Shown here: piece by piece, positions 1-6,483 of the stretch
Layout: each line of letters opens with the position of its first letter
How positions within the stretch are numbered: position 1 is the first letter of the stretch
Notes under the pieces: generated by a model
The model's database searches: none
Seen by the model: only the letters and a program-made list of their open reading frames with translations
What the model was told of the DNA's origin: nothing
Position numbers and translations under genes: made by a program
Assembly (NCBI GenBank): GCA_958422845.1
Contig: CATZPU010000063.1
Coordinates: 1 to 6,751, forward strand
Length of the DNA stretch: 6,751 nucleotides
Reading direction: 5' to 3'
From: an uncultured Lachnospiraceae bacterium
GTDB taxonomy: Bacteria; Bacillota; Clostridia; Lachnospirales; Lachnospiraceae

Positions 1-14
1 GGGATGATGGATGC

Positions 15-725
15 ATGAAATTGTTAGTAGTAGAAGATGATAAAGGTCTGGCAAACGGGATCGCATTTTTTATGGAGCGGGAAGGGTACGAGGTGCTTCA
101 TGCAGGAAATTTGAAACGGGCGGGCGAGCTGCTTTCTGAGAATGCTCCCGATGCCATTTTGCTCGATCTCAACCTGCCTGACGGAGATGGGATTGATTTT
201 TGCAGGAGTATCCGCGTAAGCTCGCAGGTGCCGGTAATTATGCTGACAGCGCGCGATATGGAGACGGACGAGGTGCAAGGACTCCTAAGCGGCGCAGATG
301 ATTATCTGACAAAGCCCTTTTCTCTGGCTGTTTTAAAAGCGAGGCTTGATACGGTGCTGCGCAGAAGCAGCGCACCCAGGCAGGCGGATCATCCCAAAGC
401 AGCGCAGCAGGAGAGTGCCATACCGGAGCTGGTATGCGGAGGTATCCGTATCGTACCGGCAAAAATGAAGGTCTACTGCGACGAATGCGAGGTCGAATGC
501 AGTGCGACGGAGTACAGGCTCTTGTATTATCTGATGGAAAACAGGGGGCAGGTACTCTTAAAAGAGCAGATACTGGAGCACGTATGGGACAGTACGGGCG
601 GCTTTGTCGATGAGAATACGCTGCAGGTGACGATCCGACGGCTTCGGCGGAAGCTGAAGGACGACGGAGCACAGCCGAAATACATCAGAACAGTCAGAGG
701 CATGGGATATATTTTTGTGAGATGA
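15..725 (+). CDS. OmpR/PhoB-family two-component response regulator
   Basis: A 236-residue cytoplasmic transcription factor, expected to be phosphorylated by a sensor histidine kinase and then bind DNA. Residues 1-115 form the receiver domain: acidic pocket E7-D8-D9, phosphoacceptor D51 (in LLDLNLPDGDG), switch threonine T78 and conserved K100 followed by P101. An extended polar linker (about 118-136) leads to a C-terminal winged-helix DNA-binding domain (about 138-236) with the typical ATEYRLL, ENTLQVTIRRLRRKL and RTVRGMGYIF segments. Length is normal for the family and no key residue is missing. The start at 15 gives the canonical MKLLVVEDD opening; only 14 bases precede it, so its ribosome-binding site is largely unseen. 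An upstream gene could end inside the first 18 bases (TGA at 5-7, or at 16-18 overlapping this start). No histidine kinase gene follows. The target genes and signal cannot be named; the FVDENTL stretch recalls BceR/VanR-like regulators, but that is only a resemblance. Confidence 0.96.
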   Translation: MKLLVVEDDKGLANGIAFFMEREGYEVLHAGNLKRAGELLSENAPDAILLDLNLPDGDGIDFCRSIRVSSQVPVIMLTARDMETDEVQGLLSGADDYLTKPFSLAVLKARLDTVLRRSSAPRQADHPKAAQQESAIPELVCGGIRIVPAKMKVYCDECEVECSATEYRLLYYLMENRGQVLLKEQILEHVWDSTGGFVDENTLQVTIRRLRRKLKDDGAQPKYIRTVRGMGYIFVR

Positions 726-750
726 CTGAAACGTATTTTTGTAGTATAAT
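722..750 (+). promoter_or_regulatory. Putative sigma-A promoter for the DUF1461 gene
   Basis: A perfect TATAAT -10 box lies at 745-750. Exactly 17 bases upstream, at 722-727, is ATGACT, matching four of six positions of the TTGACA -35 consensus. Transcription would begin near 757, giving a leader of about 22 bases that still contains the GGAG site at 770-773. The -35 element overlaps the stop codon of the response regulator. Two further overlapping TATAAT hexamers (758-763 and 763-768) reflect the AT-rich context; the second sits 18 bases after TTGTAG (739-744) but would start transcription almost at the ribosome-binding site. The assignment is by consensus matching only. Confidence 0.55.
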
Positions 751-761
751 GATACATTATA
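745..761. promoter_or_regulatory. 17-base palindrome over the -10 box, candidate operator
   Basis: The sequence TATAATG-ATA-CATTATA is a perfect inverted repeat with 7-base arms and a 3-base centre. It begins with the -10 hexamer and extends across the expected transcription start, where a bound repressor would block RNA polymerase. It resembles PerR/Fur boxes in base content, but the spacing between the TATAAT and ATTATA cores is five bases rather than the single base of the PerR consensus, so I do not assign it to that family. The region is AT-rich and a chance palindrome is possible. Confidence 0.35.
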
Positions 762-769
762 ATATAATT

Positions 770-773
770 GGAG
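770..773 (+). promoter_or_regulatory. Ribosome-binding site that decides the start at 779
   Basis: GGAG lies five bases before the ATG at 779. The other possible start, ATG at 722, overlaps the regulator's stop codon (ATGA) and would lie upstream of the predicted transcript start. It would also add 19 residues that contain the promoter region translated. Both points favour 779. Confidence 0.65.
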
Positions 774-778
774 ATGGG

Positions 779-1789
779 ATGAGAGGACAGTACACAGATA
801 CAAAAGCAGGCGTGCCGCGTGGCTATGATTCTGGCAGACCGCCGCAGGCGGGACCGGATGGATACCGTATCGGAAGAATAGATGGGCCGCGGGGAAAGCG
901 AGGCGGAGGCAGGGCGGATCATGTGCAGCCGTACAGGAAGGCGTATCATCAGCCGGCAGCCTGCGACAGAGAAAGCAGGAAGGGCGGCTATCAGCAGGAA
1001 CGTCTAACAGAGGAACAGAGGGAAAAGCGCAGAGCCGCACAAAAAAAATATGAGCGGGAGATTGCACAGCGCAGGAAGGCGCTTCGCAAAAACAGGAGAG
1101 AGAAAGCAAGATGGCAGCAGCGCAGAGTTTTGTCTCTAACGAATCTCCTGCTCGCTCTGATCGGATTTCTTTTTATCGTCAGTTTTTCGGTCGTTCTTGT
1201 TCTGAATCTGCGCACGCTCTATTATTATGACATTCAGGCGCAGGAGCTTGTGCAGAAAACGGGTATGTCGGCAGAGACGATCCGTGAAAACTACGATGTG
1301 CTGATCGATTATAATCTGATAACGAAGCGTGTGGAAAGACTGGAATTTCCGGATTTTCCGATGTCCCGTCATGGCGAGATCCATTTTCGGGAGGTGAAGC
1401 GCATCTTTATCCTGCTTCAGGCGTTCTGCGCCGTAAGCGGCGTCACAGCGGCGCTCTGGCTTGCCAGAAAACTTTTGTACAGAGATTATGGAAGTCTTAA
1501 GTTAATGTCGATATTTACTGTTTTGATCCCGTCGGTACTGGCAGCGCTTGCGATATGGAACTGGGAGGGCGTTTTCACACAGTTCCATGAGCTGTTTTTT
1601 GATAATGATTACTGGCTGTTTGATCCTGTTACCGATCCCGTGATCAATATCCTGCCGGATGCGTTTTTTCTGCATTGTCTTGGGGCAGTTATCTTTTTCG
1701 TACTGCTTGGCGGGCTGCTCACAGGGGCGGCGTACCGCTTTGCCACAAGAAAATACCGCAGGCGGGATGAGCGCGGGAACCGTATATAA
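779..1789 (+). CDS. DUF1461/TIGR01906 membrane protein, Lit-like, with basic N-terminal extension
   Basis: A 336-residue integral membrane protein. Residues 1-75 are Gly/Pro/Arg-rich and hydrophilic. Residues 81-116 are a probable charged helix in which 18 of 36 residues are Lys or Arg. Four hydrophobic segments follow: about 117-144, 209-228, 242-260 and 297-320, with a long external loop after the first. The family signature FHELFF (269-274) followed by DNDYWLFDP (275-283) identifies DUF1461/TIGR01906. From memory, this family includes the low-GC Gram-positive lipoprotein intramolecular transacylase Lit, which moves an acyl chain from the lipid anchor to the N-terminal cysteine and uses two conserved outward-facing histidines. 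H202 (in HFREVK) and H270 (in FHE) are the likely counterparts. Membership of the family is clear; the transacylase activity is inferred. There is no in-frame ATG between codon 1 and codon 163, so the extension is not a start-site error unless a rare start is used. An ATG at 722 would give 355 residues. Confidence 0.85.
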   Translation: MRGQYTDTKAGVPRGYDSGRPPQAGPDGYRIGRIDGPRGKRGGGRADHVQPYRKAYHQPAACDRESRKGGYQQERLTEEQREKRRAAQKKYEREIAQRRKALRKNRREKARWQQRRVLSLTNLLLALIGFLFIVSFSVVLVLNLRTLYYYDIQAQELVQKTGMSAETIRENYDVLIDYNLITKRVERLEFPDFPMSRHGEIHFREVKRIFILLQAFCAVSGVTAALWLARKLLYRDYGSLKLMSIFTVLIPSVLAALAIWNWEGVFTQFHELFFDNDYWLFDPVTDPVINILPDAFFLHCLGAVIFFVLLGGLLTGAAYRFATRKYRRRDERGNRI

Positions 1790-1806
1790 GCAGGAAAACA
1801 GCTTTG

Positions 1807-1840
1807 TCCCGAACGGGATCATAAAAACCGGACATGGTTT
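1807..1840 (+). other. Two small inverted repeats in the 87-base gap before the peptidase gene
   Basis: The gap at 1790-1876 holds TCCCG-AA-CGGGA (1807-1818) and AAACC-GGACAT-GGTTT (1825-1840). Both are short and neither is followed by a T-run, so neither reads as an intrinsic terminator. They could be leader-RNA hairpins or a processing site in a transcript running from the DUF1461 gene into the peptidase gene. I see no convincing promoter in this gap. Confidence 0.2.
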
Positions 1841-1876
1841 GAGAAGAAATATTTTGCAGCAGATAGGAGAGATGAA

Positions 1877-4798
1877 ATGATGGATATTGAAAAATTACCG
1901 CAGTATGAGCTTCTGAAGCAGGAAAGTCTTCCTGATATTAAATCAGAAGGGTATCTGATGCGCCATAAGAAAAGCGGCGCAAGAGTCCTTATTTTAGAAA
2001 ATGATGATAATAATAAAGTGTTTAATATTGCATTTCGCACTCCGCCGTCAGACAGTACGGGCGTGGCGCATATTTTGGAGCACAGCGTGCTCTGCGGAAG
2101 TCGTCAGTTTCCGTCGAAGGACCCGTTTGTGGAGCTTGTAAAAGGCTCTCTCAATACATTTTTAAATGCGATGACGTATCCCGATAAGACGATGTATCCG
2201 GTAGCGAGCTGCAATGATAAGGATTTCTGCAATCTGATGCACGTATACCTTGACGCTGTTTTTTATCCGAATATTTATGAAAAGGAAGAGATCTTCCGTC
2301 AGGAGGGATGGAGCTACCAGCTTGAATCACCGGAGGCGGAGCTTATCTATAACGGCGTTGTTTATAATGAAATGAAAGGAGCCTTTTCTTCACCGGAGGA
2401 TGTGCTTGAGCGGGAGATCATGAATTCTCTGTTTCCGGACACCTCATACGGCGTGGAGTCGGGCGGCGATCCGGCGTGCATTCCTGATCTGAAATACGAG
2501 GATTTCCTTGATTTCCACAGGCGGTATTACCATCCGTCGAACAGCTACATCTATCTGTACGGCGATATGGATATGGAAGAACGGCTTACATGGCTGGATC
2601 AAGAATATCTCAGTCATTTTTCTTATAAGCAGGTCGATTCTGCGATACGCAGGCAGGAGCCTTTTGAAGCGCCGAAGGAGATACTGCGCAAATATCCGGT
2701 GTCTGAGTCGGACGAGCTTGAGGACAGCACGTATCTGTCTTACAATACAGTTGTGGGAACGAGTCTCGATGTAGAACTCGGCAATGCCTTTGCCGTACTG
2801 GAATATGCGCTTTTATCTGCGCCGGGAGCAGTGCTCAAGCAGGCGCTTCTCGATGCAGGTATCGGAAACGATATTATGAGCTCTTATGACAGCGGGATAT
2901 ATCAGCCGGTATTCAGTGTGATCGCCAAGAATGCGAACCGCAGCGATCTTGCGCGTTTTTGCGAGGTGATCCGCACAACGCTTGAAGAGACAGCTAAGAA
3001 AGGTCTTGACAAAAAGGTGCTGCTTGCGGGCATCAATGCCATGGAATTCAAGGCGCGCGAGGCAGATTACGGCGTCTATCCGAAAGGACTGATGTACGGC
3101 ATCGATCTGTTTGACAGCTGGCTCTACGATGAGAATATGCCGTTTGATTATCTGAAATTTGATGTGTTTGCAAAGCTGCGCGCGAAGGTAGAGGAGGGCT
3201 ATTATGAAGAGCTGATACGCACGTATCTGCTTGGCAATCCGCATACGTCCTACGTGATCGTGGAGCCGGAGCGGGGACTGACGGCGCGTACGGAAGAAGC
3301 GGTGGCAGAAAAACTGAAAGCGTACCGCGAATCGCTGACGCAGGAGCAGATCTCTATGCTTGTGGAGAAAACTGCAAGACTGCGCCGTTTTCAGGAGACG
3401 CCTTCTACACCGGAGGAGCTTGCAAAGATACCGATGCTCTCCAGAGAGGACATCGGGAAAAAAGCCGCTGACTTTGCAAATACAGAATACGATTGGGACG
3501 GCGTGACTGTGCTGCACCACGATATATTTACGAACGGGATCGCTTATGTCAATCTGCTCTTTGACATCAGACGGATCGCTGCGGAGGATATTCCATACCT
3601 TGGGATCCTGAAAGCAGTGCTCGGAATGGTAGATACGGAGCATTACACGTACCAGAACTTAAATAGTGAGATCAATATAAATACGGGCGGCATCAGCGCG
3701 GGGCTGAATGTGTATCCGGTGCTTCCGGACGGAGAGCAGTTAAAGGCGTTTGCCGGACTGCGCGCCCGCGTCCTGTATGAAAAGATTCCGTTTGCGTTTC
3801 AGATGGCGGAGGAGATCCTGCTTCATTCCAGTCTTGCGCAGGACCGCAGACTGTATGAGATCATCGCAAGGCTTAGGTCAAGGCTTTCCATGCAGCTTCC
3901 GTCGGCAGGACATTCCACGGCTGCCGGACGCGCAATGTCGTATTTTTCGCAGGCAGCGGCGTTTAATGATGCAGTAAGCGGTATCACATTCTATCAGCTT
4001 GTCGATGATCTTGAAAAGAATTTTGAGAGCCGCAAGGAAGGACTTAAGGAGAAGCTTCTGGAAATGATAGCGAAGCTCTTCCATCGTGAGGGATTTTTTG
4101 TGAGCGTGACGTGTGATGAGGAGGGACTTGCAAAGGTACGCGCGCCTTTTGAAGCATTTCTTGAGAAACTTCCGCACACAACGGAGCCGGTTCAGGATAA
4201 CCGCTTAGAGACAAGCAGGAAGAATGAGGGCTTTATGACATCGGGACAGGTGCAGTACGTTGCGCGTACAGGAAACTTCCGCGATGCGGGATTTGCATAT
4301 ACGGGCGTACTTCGGATCATCAAGGTGCTGATGAGCTATGATTATCTCTGGACGAATATTCGTGTCAAAGGCGGCGCTTACGGCTGCATGAGCTCGTTCG
4401 GGCGTACCGGAGATTCTTATTTTGTTTCGTACCGCGATCCGAACTTACGGGTAACAAACGAGGTGTACGAGGGCGTACCGGAGTATCTGGAAAAATTTGA
4501 CGCTGATGAGCGTGAGATGACAAAGTATATCATCGGAACCGTCAGCGAGCTTGATACGCCGCTGACTCCGGCTTCCAAGGGTTACCGTTCTCTGAGCGCA
4601 TACTTCAGTAAGGTGACGCAGGAGGATCTGCAAAGGGAGCGCGACGAGGTGCTTGGCGCGACGCCGCAGCAGATTCGCGAGGCGGCTCCGCTTGTGCGTG
4701 CCATACTTTCAGAACAGGCGATTTGTGTAATAGGAAACGAGGATAAGATAAAACAGGATCAGGATCTGTTTGATTCTATTTTGATGTTGGCAAACTAA
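1877..4798 (+). CDS. M16C zinc metallopeptidase, presequence protease (PreP) type
   Basis: A 973-residue insulinase-family protease, full length for the M16C/PreP branch. The N-terminal half carries the inverted zinc motif HILEH (H65, E68, H69), with E68 the catalytic base, and the distal zinc ligand E165 in YNEMKG. The C-terminal half carries RVKGGAYG (829-836). R829 and Y835 have the same six-residue spacing as the Arg and Tyr that complete the active site of plant PreP. In that family two halves joined by a hinge form a closed chamber that degrades short unfolded peptides and is too small for folded proteins. There is no signal peptide or membrane segment, so a cytosolic role in peptide clearance is inferred. 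AGGAGA at 1865-1870 precedes tandem ATG codons at 1877 and 1880; either could be used, changing the protein by one residue. The gene ends nine bases before era, which argues for cotranscription. Natural substrates are unknown. Confidence 0.95.
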   Translation: MMDIEKLPQYELLKQESLPDIKSEGYLMRHKKSGARVLILENDDNNKVFNIAFRTPPSDSTGVAHILEHSVLCGSRQFPSKDPFVELVKGSLNTFLNAMTYPDKTMYPVASCNDKDFCNLMHVYLDAVFYPNIYEKEEIFRQEGWSYQLESPEAELIYNGVVYNEMKGAFSSPEDVLEREIMNSLFPDTSYGVESGGDPACIPDLKYEDFLDFHRRYYHPSNSYIYLYGDMDMEERLTWLDQEYLSHFSYKQVDSAIRRQEPFEAPKEILRKYPVSESDELEDSTYLSYNTVVGTSLDVELGNAFAVLEYALLSAPGAVLKQALLDAGIGNDIMSSYDSGIYQPVFSVIAKNANRSDLARFCEVIRTTLEETAKKGLDKKVLLAGINAMEFKAREADYGVYPKGLMYGIDLFDSWLYDENMPFDYLKFDVFAKLRAKVEEGYYEELIRTYLLGNPHTSYVIVEPERGLTARTEEAVAEKLKAYRESLTQEQISMLVEKTARLRRFQETPSTPEELAKIPMLSREDIGKKAADFANTEYDWDGVTVLHHDIFTNGIAYVNLLFDIRRIAAEDIPYLGILKAVLGMVDTEHYTYQNLNSEININTGGISAGLNVYPVLPDGEQLKAFAGLRARVLYEKIPFAFQMAEEILLHSSLAQDRRLYEIIARLRSRLSMQLPSAGHSTAAGRAMSYFSQAAAFNDAVSGITFYQLVDDLEKNFESRKEGLKEKLLEMIAKLFHREGFFVSVTCDEEGLAKVRAPFEAFLEKLPHTTEPVQDNRLETSRKNEGFMTSGQVQYVARTGNFRDAGFAYTGVLRIIKVLMSYDYLWTNIRVKGGAYGCMSSFGRTGDSYFVSYRDPNLRVTNEVYEGVPEYLEKFDADEREMTKYIIGTVSELDTPLTPASKGYRSLSAYFSKVTQEDLQRERDEVLGATPQQIREAAPLVRAILSEQAICVIGNEDKIKQDQDLFDSILMLAN

Positions 4799-4807
4799 GG
4801 GGAAAAT

Positions 4808-5716
4808 ATGGAAAATATGAAATTTAAGTCGGGCTTTGCCACCTTGATCGGCCGCCCGAACGTTGGTAAATCTACGCTTATGAACCATCTGATCGGACAG
4901 AAGATCGCGATCACTTCTAATAAGCCGCAGACGACGCGTAACAAGATACAGACGGTGTACACCTCTTCGCAGGGACAGATCGTATTTCTTGATACGCCGG
5001 GCATCCATAAGGCAAAAAATAAGCTTGGCGAGTATATGGTAAATGTTGCGGAGCGCACCTTAAAAGAGGTCGACGTTGTTTTGTGGCTCGTGGAACCGAC
5101 GGATTATATCGGCAAGGGCGAGCAGCATATTGCGGCGCAGCTCAAAAAAGCGAATATTCCGGTCATTCTGATCATGAATAAGATCGATACTGTGGATAAG
5201 AGCAAGATCGAGGGTTTTATGGAGGGCTATCGGGGGCTGCTTGCGTTTGCGGATATGATTCCCGTCTGCGCGCTGCGCGGCGTCAATATGGAACGTGTCA
5301 TTCAGGCGATTTTTAAATACCTTCCGTACGGACCGAAATATTACGATGATGATACCGTGACAGATCAGCCGCAAAGACAGATCGCTGCGGAGCTGATCCG
5401 TGAAAAAGCGCTTCGCTGTCTGGAGGAGGAGATACCGCACGGGATCGCCGTTTCGATCGAAAAGATGACGGAAAGGCGCGACGGGATGATCATGGATATC
5501 GAGGCGACGATCATTTGCGAGAGGGAGTCCCACAAAGGGATCATCATCGGCAAGGGCGGCGCGATGCTGCGTAAGATCGGTTCACAGGCACGGTATGAGA
5601 TCGAAAAAATGCTTGAGATGAAAGTGAATCTACAGCTTTGGGTAAAGGTGAAAAAGGACTGGCGCGACAGCGATTATATGATCAAAAACTTCGGTTACGA
5701 CAAAAAGGAGCTGTAA
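4808..5716 (+). CDS. era: GTPase Era, 16S rRNA-binding ribosome assembly factor
   Basis: A 302-residue protein, normal for Era. The N-terminal GTPase domain shows the P-loop GRPNVGKST (15-23), the effector-region threonines T42-T43 (in PQTTRNK), DTPG (62-65) and NKID (124-127). A C-terminal KH RNA-binding domain carries GIIIGKGG (244-251). Era binds the 3' end of 16S rRNA, including the anti-Shine-Dalgarno region, and helps mature the 30S subunit; it acts in the cytoplasm and at the membrane. One small oddity is the G5 motif, which reads CAL (154-156) where SAL or SAE is usual. AGGGG at 4798-4802, overlapping the preceding stop codon, is the ribosome-binding site five bases before the ATG. 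A second in-frame ATG at 4817 is less well placed. The gene sits between the M16C peptidase and recO with short gaps, and the era-recO pairing is common in Bacillota. Confidence 0.98.
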   Translation: MENMKFKSGFATLIGRPNVGKSTLMNHLIGQKIAITSNKPQTTRNKIQTVYTSSQGQIVFLDTPGIHKAKNKLGEYMVNVAERTLKEVDVVLWLVEPTDYIGKGEQHIAAQLKKANIPVILIMNKIDTVDKSKIEGFMEGYRGLLAFADMIPVCALRGVNMERVIQAIFKYLPYGPKYYDDDTVTDQPQRQIAAELIREKALRCLEEEIPHGIAVSIEKMTERRDGMIMDIEATIICERESHKGIIIGKGGAMLRKIGSQARYEIEKMLEMKVNLQLWVKVKKDWRDSDYMIKNFGYDKKEL

Positions 5717-5732
5717 AAACTGCGGGTGAGAT

Positions 5733-6398
5733 ATGGGCGAACCACTTAAGGTAACGGGGATGGTGCTGCAGTCAGCGCCGTCCGGCGAATATGACAGGCG
5801 CATAGTAATGCTGACGAAGGAACGCGGGAAGATCACTGCGTTCGCGCGCGGAGCAAGGAGGGCGAACAGTACGCTGCTCGGCGCTACGGCGCCGTTTTCC
5901 TTCGGTACATTTACGGTATATGAAGGAAGAAATGCGTATACGCTGTCGAAGGCGGATATTTCCAATTATTTTATGGAGGTCAGGGAGGATTTTACGGCTG
6001 CCTGCTACGGCTGCTATTTTATGGAGGTGGCAGAGTATTATACGCGGGAGAATCTTGATGGTTCCGCCGTGCTGAATCTTCTCTATGCGACGCTGCGCGC
6101 TCTTATGAACGAAAAGCTTGACAACGAGCTGATCCGCTGCATTTTTGAGATGAAAGCGATGGTATTAAACGGCGAATACCCGTATGAAACGGCGAATGAT
6201 ACTTCTCTTTTAGAATCCACGCGCTATGCGCTGGCATACGTGATACAGTCTCCGATCAGGAAATTATATACTTTTACTCTGGCTCCTGAGGTGTTCGCAG
6301 AATTCAGGAGGGTACAAAATAGCTTCAACAGAAGGAATATCGACCGTGAATTTAAGTCATTTGCCATACTGAAAACGCTTGTTTTAGATGCAATATGA
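5733..6398 (+). CDS. recO: DNA repair protein RecO lacking the zinc finger
   Basis: A 221-residue recombination mediator, compared with about 240-255 for typical RecO. RecO works with RecR and RecF to load RecA onto SSB-coated single-stranded DNA and to anneal strands. Residues 1-80 are the OB-fold domain (GMVLQSAPSGEYDRRIVMLT, then GKITAFARGARR at 32-43). Residues 81-221 are the helical domain ending in REFKSFAILK. After NGEYP (146-150) most Gram-positive RecO proteins have a Cys4 zinc finger of about 25-30 residues. Here the chain passes through about 18 residues (YETANDTSLLESTRYALA) directly to YVIQSPIRKLYTF, with no cysteine in the interval. The only cysteines are C91, C94 (CYGC, inside a predicted helix) and C136. 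The frame is open throughout and flanking motifs are intact, so this looks like a genuine short form rather than a broken gene. It begins 16 bases after era, with GGGTG (5724-5728) as a modest ribosome-binding site. Confidence 0.93.
   Translation: MGEPLKVTGMVLQSAPSGEYDRRIVMLTKERGKITAFARGARRANSTLLGATAPFSFGTFTVYEGRNAYTLSKADISNYFMEVREDFTAACYGCYFMEVAEYYTRENLDGSAVLNLLYATLRALMNEKLDNELIRCIFEMKAMVLNGEYPYETANDTSLLESTRYALAYVIQSPIRKLYTFTLAPEVFAEFRRVQNSFNRRNIDREFKSFAILKTLVLDAI
6167..6197 (+). repeat. 11-base direct repeat where the RecO zinc finger would be
   Basis: AAACGGCGAAT occurs at 6167-6177 and again at 6187-6197, a 20-base offset. It lies inside recO, exactly where the zinc finger is missing. 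The copies are read in different frames, so this is not a protein-level repeat. It may be a trace of local duplication or deletion, or chance. Confidence 0.5.
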
Positions 6399-6427
6399 TA
6401 AAAAAAAGACGTTTCCGAAAGAAACAG

Positions 6428-6456
6428 TTGAAACACCCGGTATTTCTATGTATAAT
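6428..6456 (+). promoter_or_regulatory. Strong sigma-A-like promoter for the lipoprotein gene
   Basis: TTGAAA at 6428-6433 (five of six matches to the -35 consensus) and a perfect TATAAT at 6451-6456 are separated by exactly 17 bases. Transcription should begin near 6463, giving a leader of about 21 bases with the AGGAGG site inside it. The promoter begins 30 bases after the recO stop codon, marking a new transcription unit. No clear + strand terminator separates it from recO, so read-through may add to expression. Confidence 0.8.
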
Positions 6457-6470
6457 AAATGAGATTTGTT

Positions 6471-6476
6471 AGGAGG
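6471..6476 (+). promoter_or_regulatory. AGGAGG ribosome-binding site fixing a GTG start
   Basis: A perfect AGGAGG lies seven bases before the GTG at 6484. The next in-frame ATG (6505) is too far away and would remove the Lys-Lys of the signal peptide, so GTG is the better start. Confidence 0.85.
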
Positions 6477-6483
6477 AAGGACA

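Noticed and set aside
745..761. PerR or Fur box at the DUF1461 promoter
   Set aside because: The half-sites resemble these boxes, but the cores are spaced five bases apart instead of one, so the consensus is not met.
558..1109. Overlapping - strand open frames across the regulator/DUF1461 junction
   Set aside because: The translations are Cys/Ser/Pro-rich and typical of reverse frames; they cross a strong + strand gene boundary and lack family motifs.
2813..3643. 276-codon open frame on the - strand inside the M16C gene
   Set aside because: It is antisense to a well-supported protease gene, and its translation is rich in Arg, His, Cys and Leu without any recognisable domain. It is a shadow of codon usage on the coding strand.
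5060..5533. 157-codon open frame on the - strand inside era
   Set aside because: It is antisense to a conserved GTPase gene and shows no domain or ribosome-binding site of note.
6001..6012. CYGC in RecO (C91, C94) as a relocated zinc ligand pair
   Set aside because: It lies in the first helix of the helical domain, far in sequence from the usual finger position, and no second CxxC pair exists to complete a four-cysteine site.
6400..6425. Possible - strand terminator: GTTTC/GAAAC stem followed by eight T on the - strand
   Set aside because: The stem has only five pairs, mostly A-T, is separated from the T-run by three bases, and no - strand gene exists in the window for it to terminate. It also does not work as a + strand terminator because no T-run follows the stem on that strand.
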